Source: GCA-2737665 sp044344795
Lineage (GTDB): Bacteria > Bacteroidota > Bacteroidia > Palsa-965
Assembly: GCA_044344795.1 (NCBI GenBank)
Contig: JBIJCF010000002.1
Span: 100,834 to 164,833 of the forward strand
Direction of reading: 5' to 3'
DNA length: 64,000 bases
The notes under the pieces are model-generated. The model was not told where the DNA came from, did not search any database, and was given only the letters and a program-made list of their open reading frames with translations. This document shows positions 8,850 through 17,602 of the stretch, in pieces. Both the position numbers and the translations under genes were made by a program. The stretch's first letter is position 1, and each line of letters begins with the position of its first letter.

Positions 8850-10424
8850 GTGCAACGCCAGTTTGTTACCAATCTGATTATACTATTATTCCTGAATCTG
8901 CTCATTAAGCCGTTCTGGATTCTAGTTATTGAACCCAATGTTCAAAATGCTGTGGGTAATGCGGCGTATGGCGAATATTTCGCGCTGTTCAATTTTTCTT
9001 TCTTGTTAAACATTCTACTCGATTTCGGGATTACGAATTTTAATAACAAGAATATTGCCCAAAACAATCATCTTCTGACGAAGCATTTTTCGGGATTGTT
9101 TGTGTTGAAGCTGCTTTTAGCTGTATTATATATTATCGTTACGATCATAATCGGACTCACTATCGGTTATGACACGCGTCTTACCAAGTTGTTGTTGGTG
9201 TTGGGTTTCAATCAGTTTCTTATTTCGCTCGTATTGTACTTGCGATCTAATTTGCAGGCTTTGCACCTATTTAAAACAGACGCATTAATTTCTGTACTGG
9301 ATCGTATTATCATGATAGGAATGGTGTCCGTGTTGTTGTGGACAACTTGGGTAGATAATGTCATGGACATCATGGATTTTGTATACGCGCAAACCATAGG
9401 TTATTTCCTGACCGCAATAATTGCATTCCTCGCAGTAATCGGCAAAATGGAGCTGATTCGTTTAAAGTGGGATTGGCCGTTTTCGTTGATGATATTGAAA
9501 AAGAGCTTTCCGTTTGCAGTGTTGGTTTTGCTTATGACTTTTTATAACCGAATTGATTCTGTGATGCTGGAACGCCTGATGCCACAAGGAGATCCCGTTG
9601 CAGTGGCGCGTCTGCAAGAATTACGCAAACCTGGGATTGAATTGAACGAAACTCAGAAAATCGAACGTCACCAGCTGGAAGATCAACTGGAGCACACAGG
9701 ATCGGAGCAAGCCGGTGTTTATGCTAAAGCATATCGACTATTGGATGCGACGAACATGATAGCGTATTTGTTTTCCGTATTGTTACTTCCTATGTTTTCG
9801 AGGATGCTGAAATACAAGGAATCGGTAGAGCAATTGGTGAAGCTGGCATTTACATTATTAATAACGTTAGCCGTAATGGTTGCGGTGGGTTGCACATTTT
9901 ACCGTTTTGAAATTATGAAACTGCTCTATGGTGAAAATAGTGCAGGAAGTGTGAATACCGTGTTCCCGCTGCTGATGTCATGCTTTGTTGCTATTTCCAC
10001 AACTTACGTTTTTGGTTCGTTGCTGACAGCGAATGGAAATTTGAAAGAATTGAATTGGATGGCATTTTGTGGAATGGTCATCAACATTGGATTAAATGTT
10101 GTTTTTATCACGGTTTTCGAGTGGGAAGCAATTGGAACGGCGATTTCAAGCCTTGTTACCCAATTGTTAACAGCCGTCGCACAAGTGCTTATTGTGCAAC
10201 GCAAGTTTAAATTCCGTGTCAACTGGAGGTTGTTGACCACCTTGGTGGTGTTTGCGACCGGAGTAATTGCTTTGGCGGATTTCTGTTACGAGTATGTCTA
10301 TCAACCGGGTAAGCTGGGTTGGGTAACCGGCTTCATTATATACTGTGCAGGCTCAGTGGCCTGGGCATTTGCAACGCGCCTGATCAGTGTGAAGGGCATG
10401 TTCCGTATCCTGAAGTACGGTTAG
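8850..10424 (+). CDS. Wzx-type polysaccharide flippase (MATE/MOP superfamily)
   Basis: 524 residues, GTG start, about 12-14 hydrophobic segments spread along the whole chain. Landmarks: YGEYFALFNFSFLLNILLDF and FGITNFNNKNIAQN (helices 1-3), YNRIDSVMLERLMPQGD, and AGVYAKAYRLLDATNMIAYL in the second half, all as in Bacteroidota lipopolysaccharide flippases. It would move lipid-linked glycan units across the inner membrane. Unusual: residues about 248-287 (9590-9709) form a highly charged stretch between two membrane helices where relatives that I recall have only a short loop. It heads the block flippase-Wzz-Wzz-ligase. Confidence 0.9.
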   Translation: MQRQFVTNLIILLFLNLLIKPFWILVIEPNVQNAVGNAAYGEYFALFNFSFLLNILLDFGITNFNNKNIAQNNHLLTKHFSGLFVLKLLLAVLYIIVTIIIGLTIGYDTRLTKLLLVLGFNQFLISLVLYLRSNLQALHLFKTDALISVLDRIIMIGMVSVLLWTTWVDNVMDIMDFVYAQTIGYFLTAIIAFLAVIGKMELIRLKWDWPFSLMILKKSFPFAVLVLLMTFYNRIDSVMLERLMPQGDPVAVARLQELRKPGIELNETQKIERHQLEDQLEHTGSEQAGVYAKAYRLLDATNMIAYLFSVLLLPMFSRMLKYKESVEQLVKLAFTLLITLAVMVAVGCTFYRFEIMKLLYGENSAGSVNTVFPLLMSCFVAISTTYVFGSLLTANGNLKELNWMAFCGMVINIGLNVVFITVFEWEAIGTAISSLVTQLLTAVAQVLIVQRKFKFRVNWRLLTTLVVFATGVIALADFCYEYVYQPGKLGWVTGFIIYCAGSVAWAFATRLISVKGMFRILKYG

Positions 10425-10477
10425 TAGCGCGTCATTGCTGATTTTTCGTACTTTTAACCCTCTTTAATCGCAAATAC

Positions 10478-11506
10478 ATGAGTAATTCGAACGGGAACGG
10501 TAATTATTTCGATTCCACCAGTCTTATTGAGTTTTTCTGGAGATGGCGTAAATCACTAATTATCATTGGCGTTGCCGCCGCAGTGGTGTCCTCCGTGGTG
10601 TCATTTATAATTCGCGAAAAGTATAAATCAACAGTTATTCTTTTCCCGGTTTCTTCTAACTCCATCGCTAAGGCATTATTAACCGAGGATATGTCCGGAA
10701 AGCAAGACGTCTTGCAATTTGGGGAAGAAGAGCAAGCGGAGCAGATGTTGCAAATTTTGAATTCTGATGAAATCAGATCGAGAATTTGTAAGAAATACGA
10801 TTTGATGAAACACTATCGAATCGACCCTAATGATCGTTATAAGCAAACACGCTTGTTTGAAACTTACAATGAAAATATCGTCTTTAAGCGCACTGAGTTT
10901 ATGTCCGTAAAAATTGAGGTGATGGATGAAGATCCGATCCTCGCTGCGAAAATGGCTAACGATATTGCAGAACTCCTGGACTCGACAAAGGCTCGTATGC
11001 AGCGTGATCGTGCGGTTAATGCATTCAATATCGTATCTGCCGAATATTTCCGTAAAAAAGCGGAAGTAGATAAGATGCAGGATTCCTTACGTAAGCTCAA
11101 CTTACTTGGGATGTACGATTATGAATCACAATCGGAAGTAACAACTGAACAATACGCTATTGCAATGTCTAAAGGCGACCAACGCGCCATGGATAAACTG
11201 GGAGAACAGTTACGGATTATTGGTCAATATGGTTCTGCCTATATGGCTGTGCGCGAAAACTTGTATATACAGCGCGAACAACTGAACTTATTAAAACGGA
11301 AATACGAGGAGGCGAAGGTAGATGCTGAGCAGGTGTTGACGTATAAATTCATTGTAAACAAAGCATTTCCGGCAGAACGAAAGTCATATCCGGTGCGTTG
11401 GCTGTTGGTTAGTGTCAGCACTATAACATCTCTTGTATTAGGAGTTTTGGTGTTGATATTGTTAGATAATCTGAAACAAATCAGAAAACGCGATCTTAAG
11501 TCATAA
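10478..11506 (+). CDS. Wzz/GumC-like polysaccharide co-polymerase (first copy)
   Basis: 342 residues. One membrane helix near residues 25-47 (SLIIIGVAAAVVSSVVSFII), then the Wzz start motif YKSTVILFPVS, a long periplasmic alpha/coiled-coil region, and a second helix near the C-terminus (LLVSVSTITSLVLGVLVLIL) preceded by the Pro-rich FPAERKSYPVRWL motif. No Walker kinase domain is fused. Such proteins set polysaccharide chain length or help export. The next gene is a clear paralogue; the two are 8 bp apart. Confidence 0.88.
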   Translation: MSNSNGNGNYFDSTSLIEFFWRWRKSLIIIGVAAAVVSSVVSFIIREKYKSTVILFPVSSNSIAKALLTEDMSGKQDVLQFGEEEQAEQMLQILNSDEIRSRICKKYDLMKHYRIDPNDRYKQTRLFETYNENIVFKRTEFMSVKIEVMDEDPILAAKMANDIAELLDSTKARMQRDRAVNAFNIVSAEYFRKKAEVDKMQDSLRKLNLLGMYDYESQSEVTTEQYAIAMSKGDQRAMDKLGEQLRIIGQYGSAYMAVRENLYIQREQLNLLKRKYEEAKVDAEQVLTYKFIVNKAFPAERKSYPVRWLLVSVSTITSLVLGVLVLILLDNLKQIRKRDLKS

Positions 11507-11514
11507 CCCCAATT

Positions 11515-12489
11515 ATGCTCAGCTTTTCTAATACAGATTTATTGTCTTTGATCATCAAGCGATGGAAGCATGTGGCGATAATTGTGGGTGCTGCATTGAT
11601 GGGCGCGTTTGTGGTTTCATCGGAGTGGATTATAAAGCCACGTTACAAATCAATGGCTGTTGTTTATCCGGTAAATATTATTCCGTATTCCGATGAATCA
11701 CCAACGGAACAGTTGCTTCAGTTATTCCAGTCGGCTGACGTGCGTGGGATGATGATTAAACGATTTCGATTAGCTGAACATTACAATGTAGACACTACGG
11801 CGCGTGCAGGAAAGTCAAAATTATATCTCACCATTAGCGAGAACATTGACATTCGTAAAACAGAATACGAGTCAGTTAAAATTGAAATTTACGATGTAAA
11901 TCCCGATACAGCTTGCAGCATGGTGAATGCACTAATCCATTTTGTGGATATTAAGGCACGTGCATTGCAGCGTGAAAAAACGCAAGAGGTGGTTAATATT
12001 TTTCAAGATCAGTTGAATCATAAAAAAGAGCAACTCGATTCTTTGGAAAAGGTATTAAACATGTTACGTGTGCGTTACGGACTTTTGGATTACAAATCTC
12101 AAGCGAAAGAAGTAACGAAAAGTTATTTGAAGATTGTCGGTGATGGCGGTTCCGGTCAACGCCTTGTTGTTGTTGATTCTTTGATGCGTAATTTGGAACA
12201 AAAAGGTGGGGAATTGTTGACGGCAAGTGAACAATTAAAAAGCACATTGGACGTGTACAACGCCATTCAGGTTGATTACGATCGTGCATTATCGGATTTA
12301 AAAAAGGAGTTAACGTACACGAACGTCATCACTCGCCCACTTCCCGCAGATCAAAAGTCGTATCCTATACGTTGGCTGATTATGGTAATCACGGGAATTT
12401 CATCGGTGCTGGTTGCCATTTTTGTGATTGTTATTTTGGAAGGTCGTTCTAATTTCTTGGCGAATGCCCGAAATCTGCAACAGGAATAG
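11515..12489 (+). CDS. Wzz/GumC-like polysaccharide co-polymerase (second copy)
   Basis: 324 residues with the same architecture as the preceding gene: N-terminal helix (HVAIIVGAALMGAFVVSS), YKSMAVVYPVN, coiled coil, LPADQKSYPIRWL, then the C-terminal helix. Shared blocks include E-x-SVKIE-(I/V)-D and P-A-(D/E)-x-KSYP-(I/V)-RWL, showing duplication followed by strong divergence. No kinase domain. Its 3' end overlaps the ligase gene by 26 bp if that gene starts at 12464, so the two are translationally coupled. Confidence 0.88.
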   Translation: MLSFSNTDLLSLIIKRWKHVAIIVGAALMGAFVVSSEWIIKPRYKSMAVVYPVNIIPYSDESPTEQLLQLFQSADVRGMMIKRFRLAEHYNVDTTARAGKSKLYLTISENIDIRKTEYESVKIEIYDVNPDTACSMVNALIHFVDIKARALQREKTQEVVNIFQDQLNHKKEQLDSLEKVLNMLRVRYGLLDYKSQAKEVTKSYLKIVGDGGSGQRLVVVDSLMRNLEQKGGELLTASEQLKSTLDVYNAIQVDYDRALSDLKKELTYTNVITRPLPADQKSYPIRWLIMVITGISSVLVAIFVIVILEGRSNFLANARNLQQE

Positions 12490-13933
12490 AGTTTTATGGT
12501 GGTTGTACGGAGCCAGCTTCGTATTCTTAACCATTAATGCGATCTGTATCGCTTATGAATTCTATTGGCTTAATCTGTTGCCGCCAATGCTTTTTGTCAT
12601 TTTACTGGCTTTAGTAGCTTTGGATAAGTTATTACTGTTAGCGGTTTTCGTCACTCCTATATCCATCAATCTCGCCGATAACGAAGTTAACATCGGATTG
12701 AGTTTGCCTGCAGAACCTTTACTCATCGGTATTTTGTTCGTTTATGTTTTACGCATGTTACATGATGTGCGTTTTGATACTCGTTTCGTAAGACATCCTG
12801 TAACAATTGCTATTATTCTGAATTTGCTATGGATGTTTATTACGTCTATAACCAGTGAGCTGCCTCTAGTGTCATTTAAATTCCTCTTGTCTCGTTTGTG
12901 GTTTGTGATACCCATGTATTTTGTCGGTGTTCACATCTTCCGCGACATTGCAAACGTTAGAAGATTCCTGTGGTTGTACATCATTCCATTAACGATTGTA
13001 ATAGGTTACACGTTATATCAGCACTGGCTTTACGGCTTCGAGGAAGATCCTGCCCATTGGGTGATGTCTCCGTTTTATAATGATCATACCGCATATGGTG
13101 CTGCGCTTGCCATGTTTTTTCCTGCGCTTGTGGCATTTTCGTGGAGCAAACGATACTCTAGCAATATTCGTATAATTTCGTTGATTCTGTTGGCCATCTT
13201 TGCAGTGGCGTTGGTATTCTCCTATACGCGTGCAGCTTGGTTAAGTCTTGCTGCCGTATTTGTACTGTACTTTATTTTTCTGTTTCGAATACGATTTATT
13301 TATTTATTCGTTCCTACAGCTCTTGCGGCTATAGTCGTCATGTTGTCGTGGACGGAAATACAAATGAAACTGGAGAAAAATCGTCAGGATACTTCTGATG
13401 ATTTAGCGGAACATATTCAATCTATTTCGAACATCAGTACTGATGCCTCCAATCTGGAACGTATTAATAGATGGAATTCTGCGTTCCGTATGTTTGAAGA
13501 ACGTCCGTTTTTTGGCTGGGGACCCGGAACATACAGCTTCGTTTATGCGCCGTTTCAATTATCCGGAGAGAAAACGATCATTTCTACTAACGCCGGCGAT
13601 ATGGGTAATGCACACTCCGAATACATTGGTCCGTTGTGTGAATCGGGTGTGTTGGGAACATTAACATTTCTGGGTATTGTATTTACCATTATATGGACAG
13701 GCTGGCGTTTATATTATAAATTGACAGACAAGATTCATCGTGGGTTAATGTTGTCCATCTTGCTGGGAATGGTTACCTATTTCCTCCACGGCGCATTAAA
13801 TAACTTCCTGGATACGGACAAAGCTTCTGTTCCGTTTTGGGGTTTTGCAGCAATGTTGGTTGCAGCAGATTTGTGGTATGAACCGAAAAAGGACGAGCAG
13901 AGTAAGGAGAAGATCAGCAGTGAGCTGAAATAA
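12464..13933 (+). CDS. O-antigen ligase / Wzy-type polymerase family membrane protein
   Basis: 489 residues from the ATG at 12464 (MPEICNRNRVLWWLYGASFV); an upstream TTG at 12428 would add 12 residues but lies deeper inside the previous gene. About 11-12 membrane helices; a large periplasmic loop around RWNSAFRMFEERPFFGWGPG and NAHSEYIGPLCESGVLGTLT, the Wzy_C signature with conserved Arg, Gly and the H-S/N-x-Y/L motif. It joins or transfers polysaccharide at the outer face of the inner membrane. Position directly after the flippase and two Wzz-like genes supports a Wzx/Wzy-type pathway. Ligase and polymerase cannot be told apart here. Confidence 0.87.
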   Translation: MPEICNRNRVLWWLYGASFVFLTINAICIAYEFYWLNLLPPMLFVILLALVALDKLLLLAVFVTPISINLADNEVNIGLSLPAEPLLIGILFVYVLRMLHDVRFDTRFVRHPVTIAIILNLLWMFITSITSELPLVSFKFLLSRLWFVIPMYFVGVHIFRDIANVRRFLWLYIIPLTIVIGYTLYQHWLYGFEEDPAHWVMSPFYNDHTAYGAALAMFFPALVAFSWSKRYSSNIRIISLILLAIFAVALVFSYTRAAWLSLAAVFVLYFIFLFRIRFIYLFVPTALAAIVVMLSWTEIQMKLEKNRQDTSDDLAEHIQSISNISTDASNLERINRWNSAFRMFEERPFFGWGPGTYSFVYAPFQLSGEKTIISTNAGDMGNAHSEYIGPLCESGVLGTLTFLGIVFTIIWTGWRLYYKLTDKIHRGLMLSILLGMVTYFLHGALNNFLDTDKASVPFWGFAAMLVAADLWYEPKKDEQSKEKISSELK

Positions 13934-13949
13934 GTGCTGGCGGTGGGTC

Positions 13950-15179
13950 CTAAATCATCTTACACGTCACCAGCGCAATATCATCTACATACGATTGTTC
14001 GTCGCGATGACGATTCAATAACTCTAGCAACAATGCATTGATCCGATTCGGAGACGCCTTTCGGTTTTTCTGCAAGAGTTCGTTCACCGGTTCAAGACCT
14101 AATTCCTGTTGCTCAGCGTTGCGTTGTTCTACTAGTCCATCTGTATAACAGAGTAACAACGTATCCTGATTTACGCTGACAATACCTTCTTTAACGCGTA
14201 TCAATTCATCCAACATGCCTAAGCCGGTACAGCCTACTGTAAGCAAGTTATAGCCGTCGGCGTCAATAAGCAATGGAGGATTATGGCCGGCGTTCACATA
14301 TTGCAAGGTGCGTGTAACCGTATTGTATTTCGCGATAAATAAGGTGATGAATTTTTCACCTTTCGCATTGTCGTTCACCTTAGTGTTTAATTCAATGACC
14401 AAATCACTTAACGAAGGAATATGCTGTAATAAAATGCGCAGGTATGCCTGAAAGTTCGACATCAGTAATGCCGCAGGAACACCTTTGCCGGAAACATCAG
14501 CAACACAAAATGCCAATTCGTTTTCGTTAATCTGAATGAAATCGTAATAATCGCCACCTACTTGCTGATGCGGTAAATACAGCGCATCCATTTCGATGTA
14601 TTTATTGTGCGGCAAATGCTCAGGAAACAACATGCGTTGCACTTCCCACGCTAATTCAAGTTCACGGTGCATCGCGGCGCGCTTTAAATTTTCTTTCGCC
14701 AAACGTTTGTTTTCAATCGCCACCATCATAATGTTCGTGAGCGTTTGAATAAATGGCAAGTGTTTCACTGCGCTGCTCATTCCACTTTCGGCTTCATCCA
14801 AATCGCCTATTAATACATAAGCTAACGGAGAACTTTTGTGAAAAACGGGAATTACAATTTCCTGTAAGTTATTGCCCGAATTGCCCGTAATGTCAAGAGT
14901 TGTAATTTCTCGCAACGGCAATAGATGCGTTGTTACGTCAACTCCCGAAAATGCATCTCCCTTGCCAAAAAACAATAACCTTTTCCATCCGTCTGAATCG
15001 TGGCTGTACAATACAAGTCTCCCTATTTGAAGATTATCACGAACAATAGATTCGTAAATAGTTAAGAGCTCTGCTGTCGAGAAGTTGTTATTGATGGCTT
15101 TCGTAATATCCAAAAGCGCAGTCAATTTGAAGTCTTTCAACCTCCTGCTTCTACGTTGATGTGGCGCTCTCTGACTCAC
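13950..15179 (-). CDS. SpoIIE/RsbU-type PP2C serine phosphatase with N-terminal GAF-like sensor
   Basis: 409 residues, GTG start. Residues about 20-165 look like a GAF sensor (LTALLDITKAINNNFSTAEL, then ILYSHDSDGWKRL-type strands). A short helix (KENLKRAAMHRELELAWEVQ) links it to a PP2C domain with RMLFPEHLP, GGDYYDFI, FCVADVSGKGVPAALLMSNF, YVNAGHNPPLLI, LLCYTDGLVEQRNAEQQELG and DDIALV, which supply the metal-binding Asp/Gly residues. Such phosphatases act on anti-sigma-antagonist-type proteins or other phospho-Ser targets; no partner is visible nearby. Convergent with the ligase gene, 16 bp apart. Confidence 0.92.
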   Translation of the reverse strand: MSQRAPHQRRSRRLKDFKLTALLDITKAINNNFSTAELLTIYESIVRDNLQIGRLVLYSHDSDGWKRLLFFGKGDAFSGVDVTTHLLPLREITTLDITGNSGNNLQEIVIPVFHKSSPLAYVLIGDLDEAESGMSSAVKHLPFIQTLTNIMMVAIENKRLAKENLKRAAMHRELELAWEVQRMLFPEHLPHNKYIEMDALYLPHQQVGGDYYDFIQINENELAFCVADVSGKGVPAALLMSNFQAYLRILLQHIPSLSDLVIELNTKVNDNAKGEKFITLFIAKYNTVTRTLQYVNAGHNPPLLIDADGYNLLTVGCTGLGMLDELIRVKEGIVSVNQDTLLLCYTDGLVEQRNAEQQELGLEPVNELLQKNRKASPNRINALLLELLNRHRDEQSYVDDIALVTCKMI

Positions 15180-15183
15180 GGAT

Positions 15184-15191
15184 CTAAATTA
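15184..15191 (-). promoter_or_regulatory. TAnnTTTG-like -7 box, SpoIIE-type phosphatase
   Basis: Minus-strand TAATTTAG, one mismatch to consensus, ending 4 bases before the GTG at 15179. Confidence 0.4.
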
Positions 15192-15254
15192 CAACTATGA
15201 TGATGTTATTGTATCGTGATTAGACCAACGTAGCCCATACAACGACCAATGACT

Positions 15255-16181
15255 TTAACGATTCTTAGAAAGGAAGTCGGGAAGTTGACGCACAGCAGCC
15301 AATTCACGCCATTTTCCGCGCGCTTCTTCCGCCGGTGCACCGAAGTATGTTTTATTTCCTTCCAGCGATTTTGAAACACCGGAAGTAGCCAGCACAACTG
15401 CTCCTGCACCAATAACAACGTCACTGGTAATAGATACATTGCCCCACAACGTTACGCGATCTTCGATGGTGGTTACTCCTGCAATGGCAACACCTGCTGC
15501 AAACAAACACATCGCGCCAATGACTGTATCATGACCTATGTGACAAAGATTATCCATTTTGGTTCCTTTGCCGATGATCGTATCAGCGCTTACGCCGCGG
15601 TCAATCGTGCAGCCTGCACCAATCTCCACATCATCATGAATAATAACACGTCCGCAGGTTAACATTTTATCGAAATATTCAGCACGCTTTTTATAATAGA
15701 ATGCATCGCCACCAACAGTTGTATTTGGATGAATAGTCACATTATTTCCAATGATGGTTTCATCAGCAATAAACACTCCCGGTTTAATCACACAATTTTC
15801 TCCAACCACAACATTTCTTCCGATGTACACATTTGGATACACAATGGTTCCCTTACCAATTTTTGCATCTGCTGCGTGTAGTTCCGTGGAATGACCGGAA
15901 AGCGAAAAGTGCTTCACAAGTTTATTGTAGTCGTTGAAAGGATCAGTTGAAATCAATAATCCTTTTCCTTCGGGGCATTCTACTTCTTTGTTAATGAGAA
16001 CTGTCGTAGCAGCACATTGCAAAGCTTTGTCGTAATATTTCGGATGATCTACAAAAACAATATCACCGGTTTCAACGCGATGAATTTCGTTGAGTCCGGT
16101 AATCATATGATCAGACGAACCGCTAAACGGCACCCCTAGAATTTCTGCAATCTGCGATAGTGTATGAGGACTAATTTTCAT
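15255..16181 (-). CDS. LpxD-like acyltransferase paralogue (left-handed beta-helix)
   Basis: 308 residues. An N-terminal LpxD-type domain (SQIAEILGVPFSGSSDHMIT, GDIVFVDHPKYYDKAL) is followed from about residue 105 by hexapeptide repeats (AKIGKGTIVYPNVYIGRNVV, DNLCHIGHDTVIGAMCLFAA) and ends with EGNKTYFGAPAEEARGKWRE. The His in HIGHD sits where the catalytic His of LpxD lies. A standard LpxD (350 residues) is encoded at 20445-21497, so this is a second, shorter family member, probably N- or O-acylating another sugar-nucleotide. It follows efp but has its own promoter box and a terminator in between. Confidence 0.85.
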   Translation of the reverse strand: MKISPHTLSQIAEILGVPFSGSSDHMITGLNEIHRVETGDIVFVDHPKYYDKALQCAATTVLINKEVECPEGKGLLISTDPFNDYNKLVKHFSLSGHSTELHAADAKIGKGTIVYPNVYIGRNVVVGENCVIKPGVFIADETIIGNNVTIHPNTTVGGDAFYYKKRAEYFDKMLTCGRVIIHDDVEIGAGCTIDRGVSADTIIGKGTKMDNLCHIGHDTVIGAMCLFAAGVAIAGVTTIEDRVTLWGNVSITSDVVIGAGAVVLATSGVSKSLEGNKTYFGAPAEEARGKWRELAAVRQLPDFLSKNR

Positions 16182-16213
16182 CCCGAATGTTTTAAGCGAA
16201 TTTAATCATTGCA

Positions 16214-16222
16214 CAAAAGTTA
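16214..16222 (-). promoter_or_regulatory. Likely -7 box of the LpxD-like gene
   Basis: Minus-strand TAACTTTTG (TAnnTTTG with one extra T), 32 bases before the ATG at 16181, just downstream of the efp terminator. Confidence 0.4.
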
Positions 16223-16235
16223 AGTGTGTGCATTC

Positions 16236-16261
16236 AAAAAAAAAGCGGCCATTCGACCGCT
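16236..16261 (-). terminator. Rho-independent terminator after efp
   Basis: On the minus strand AGCGGTC-GAAT-GGCCGCT forms a 7-bp stem (one U-G pair) directly followed by nine T. The stem would contain an A-C mismatch if read on the plus strand, so it serves the minus strand and closes efp. Confidence 0.8.
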
Positions 16262-16272
16262 CTCAGTATTCC

Positions 16273-16836
16273 TTATTTTTTCACTCGATCGGTATAAGCA
16301 CCCGTGCGCGTGTCAATTCTAATCATATCTCCAACATTGATAAACAATGGAACACGAACTTGTGCTCCTGTTTCAACCGTAGCAGGCTTTAAAGTGTTGG
16401 TAGCAGTATCACCTTTAACACCGGGTTCGGTGTAGGTAACTTCCAACTCAACACTTGCAGGCGGCTCGGCAGAAATCGGTTGATCGCTTTCAAACCAAAC
16501 TTTAACTTCCATACCTTCTTTCAAATATTGCAATCCATCACCCATCATTTCTTTTGACAAATAAATTTGCTCGAAAGATTCCGGATCCATTACGACGATG
16601 TTATTGTCTTCGGCGTAGATGTATTGTAACATTTTATATTCTACCCAAACGATCTCCATGCCCTCTCCGGAACGGAAACGGTTTTCCATGAGTTTGCCTG
16701 TTCTGAGGCTGCGCATTTTGCCCTGATAAAAAGCGCGCAGGTTGCCCGGTGTACGGTGCTGCCACTCAATTACCTGACATAGTTCGCCATTGTATCGGAT
16801 AAACGTTCCGATGCTGATATCTCCGGTATCTGCCAT
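16273..16836 (-). CDS. efp: Translation elongation factor P
   Basis: 187 residues from the ATG at 16834-16836 (MADTGDISIGTFIRYNGELC), the usual size. EF-P binds ribosomes stalled at polyproline runs. Domain I carries EWQHRTPGNLRAFYQGKMRS and the C-terminal OB domain has VPLFINVGDMIRIDTRTGAY. An in-frame upstream start at 16908 would add 24 non-homologous residues, and a perfect promoter box at 16868-16875 lies inside that extension, so 16836 is correct. The loop-tip residue that aligns with E. coli Lys34 is Asn32 here (PGN), so the lysine modification of E. coli cannot occur. Confidence 0.95.
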   Translation of the reverse strand: MADTGDISIGTFIRYNGELCQVIEWQHRTPGNLRAFYQGKMRSLRTGKLMENRFRSGEGMEIVWVEYKMLQYIYAEDNNIVVMDPESFEQIYLSKEMMGDGLQYLKEGMEVKVWFESDQPISAEPPASVELEVTYTEPGVKGDTATNTLKPATVETGAQVRVPLFINVGDMIRIDTRTGAYTDRVKK

Positions 16837-16867
16837 GATCTTATTGTTTTGATTAAACTTGGGACGG

Positions 16868-16875
16868 CAAAGATA
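16868..16875 (-). promoter_or_regulatory. TAnnTTTG -7 box, efp
   Basis: Minus-strand TATCTTTG, perfect consensus, 31 bases before the efp ATG at 16836. It decides the start, because it lies inside the longer reading frame. Confidence 0.6.
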
Positions 16876-16934
16876 ATATTGTTTACGAGAGTAGCCAATG
16901 TTGCCCAAACAACCAATATGGTTGTCTTGCGTCT

Positions 16935-17594
16935 ATGCGTTATATGCTGCAGCATCTCGTTTTCTTGGCTGTTGTAATGTTGTCTTCTGTCGCATATTCG
17001 CAGAAGACGCGTCAAGTGACGCTATATTACCGTCTAGACGCTGTGATTCCCGGATTCTATGATGGACAATATACAGGTAGAAGTGCTGCTTCCGGAATGG
17101 GTTATCGCGTAACAGGACGCGATGCGGCATTTATAGTTGAACCTCGGTTTGGAGTGGTGCATTTTCGATACCATCAAAAAATAGATGAAGGTTTGCGATT
17201 GGAACAGCAGCAGGCGGGGTTGGAATTGGGTTTGCCGGTAAGTGTGAAGTTTTGGCGCGGCATTCGAATACTCGCAGAATTAAATACGGGTTGGTTGCCT
17301 TATCAGGAAATACGAGTCCGGCAACGAGTTGGAAATACATTTAGTTACTACAGTGATGATGCGTTGCACACCGGATACGTGCCGAATAAACTATATGCCA
17401 ATGCCGGCCTTGGGCTGGGATTTCAATTCACTAAAGCTCCGAAACTTATGGTGAGTGTAATGGTTCGACAACAAGCCAACGGACCGGTGCAGTCGCTTTA
17501 CGAATGGGAGAATTCCTGGATTCCGAAAGTGCGTATTGAGCCGAACTGGAAACCAGTACTTCCCGGAGTCGAGCTTTCGTATGCCATTAAGTAG
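16935..17594 (+). CDS. Secreted or outer-membrane protein, unknown
   Basis: 219 residues; ATG at 16935, with a second ATG three codons later (16944) that would give the same signal peptide (LVFLAVVMLSSVAYSQ). The mature part alternates polar and aromatic residues in beta-strand style (LYYRLDAVIPGFYDGQYTGR, GVELSYAIK at the end), as in small beta-barrel proteins. No family was recognised. Divergent from efp (98-bp gap) and convergent with the ABC ATPase gene (8 bp apart). Confidence 0.7.
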   Translation: MRYMLQHLVFLAVVMLSSVAYSQKTRQVTLYYRLDAVIPGFYDGQYTGRSAASGMGYRVTGRDAAFIVEPRFGVVHFRYHQKIDEGLRLEQQQAGLELGLPVSVKFWRGIRILAELNTGWLPYQEIRVRQRVGNTFSYYSDDALHTGYVPNKLYANAGLGLGFQFTKAPKLMVSVMVRQQANGPVQSLYEWENSWIPKVRIEPNWKPVLPGVELSYAIK

Positions 17595-17602
17595 GTGAAA
17601 AA

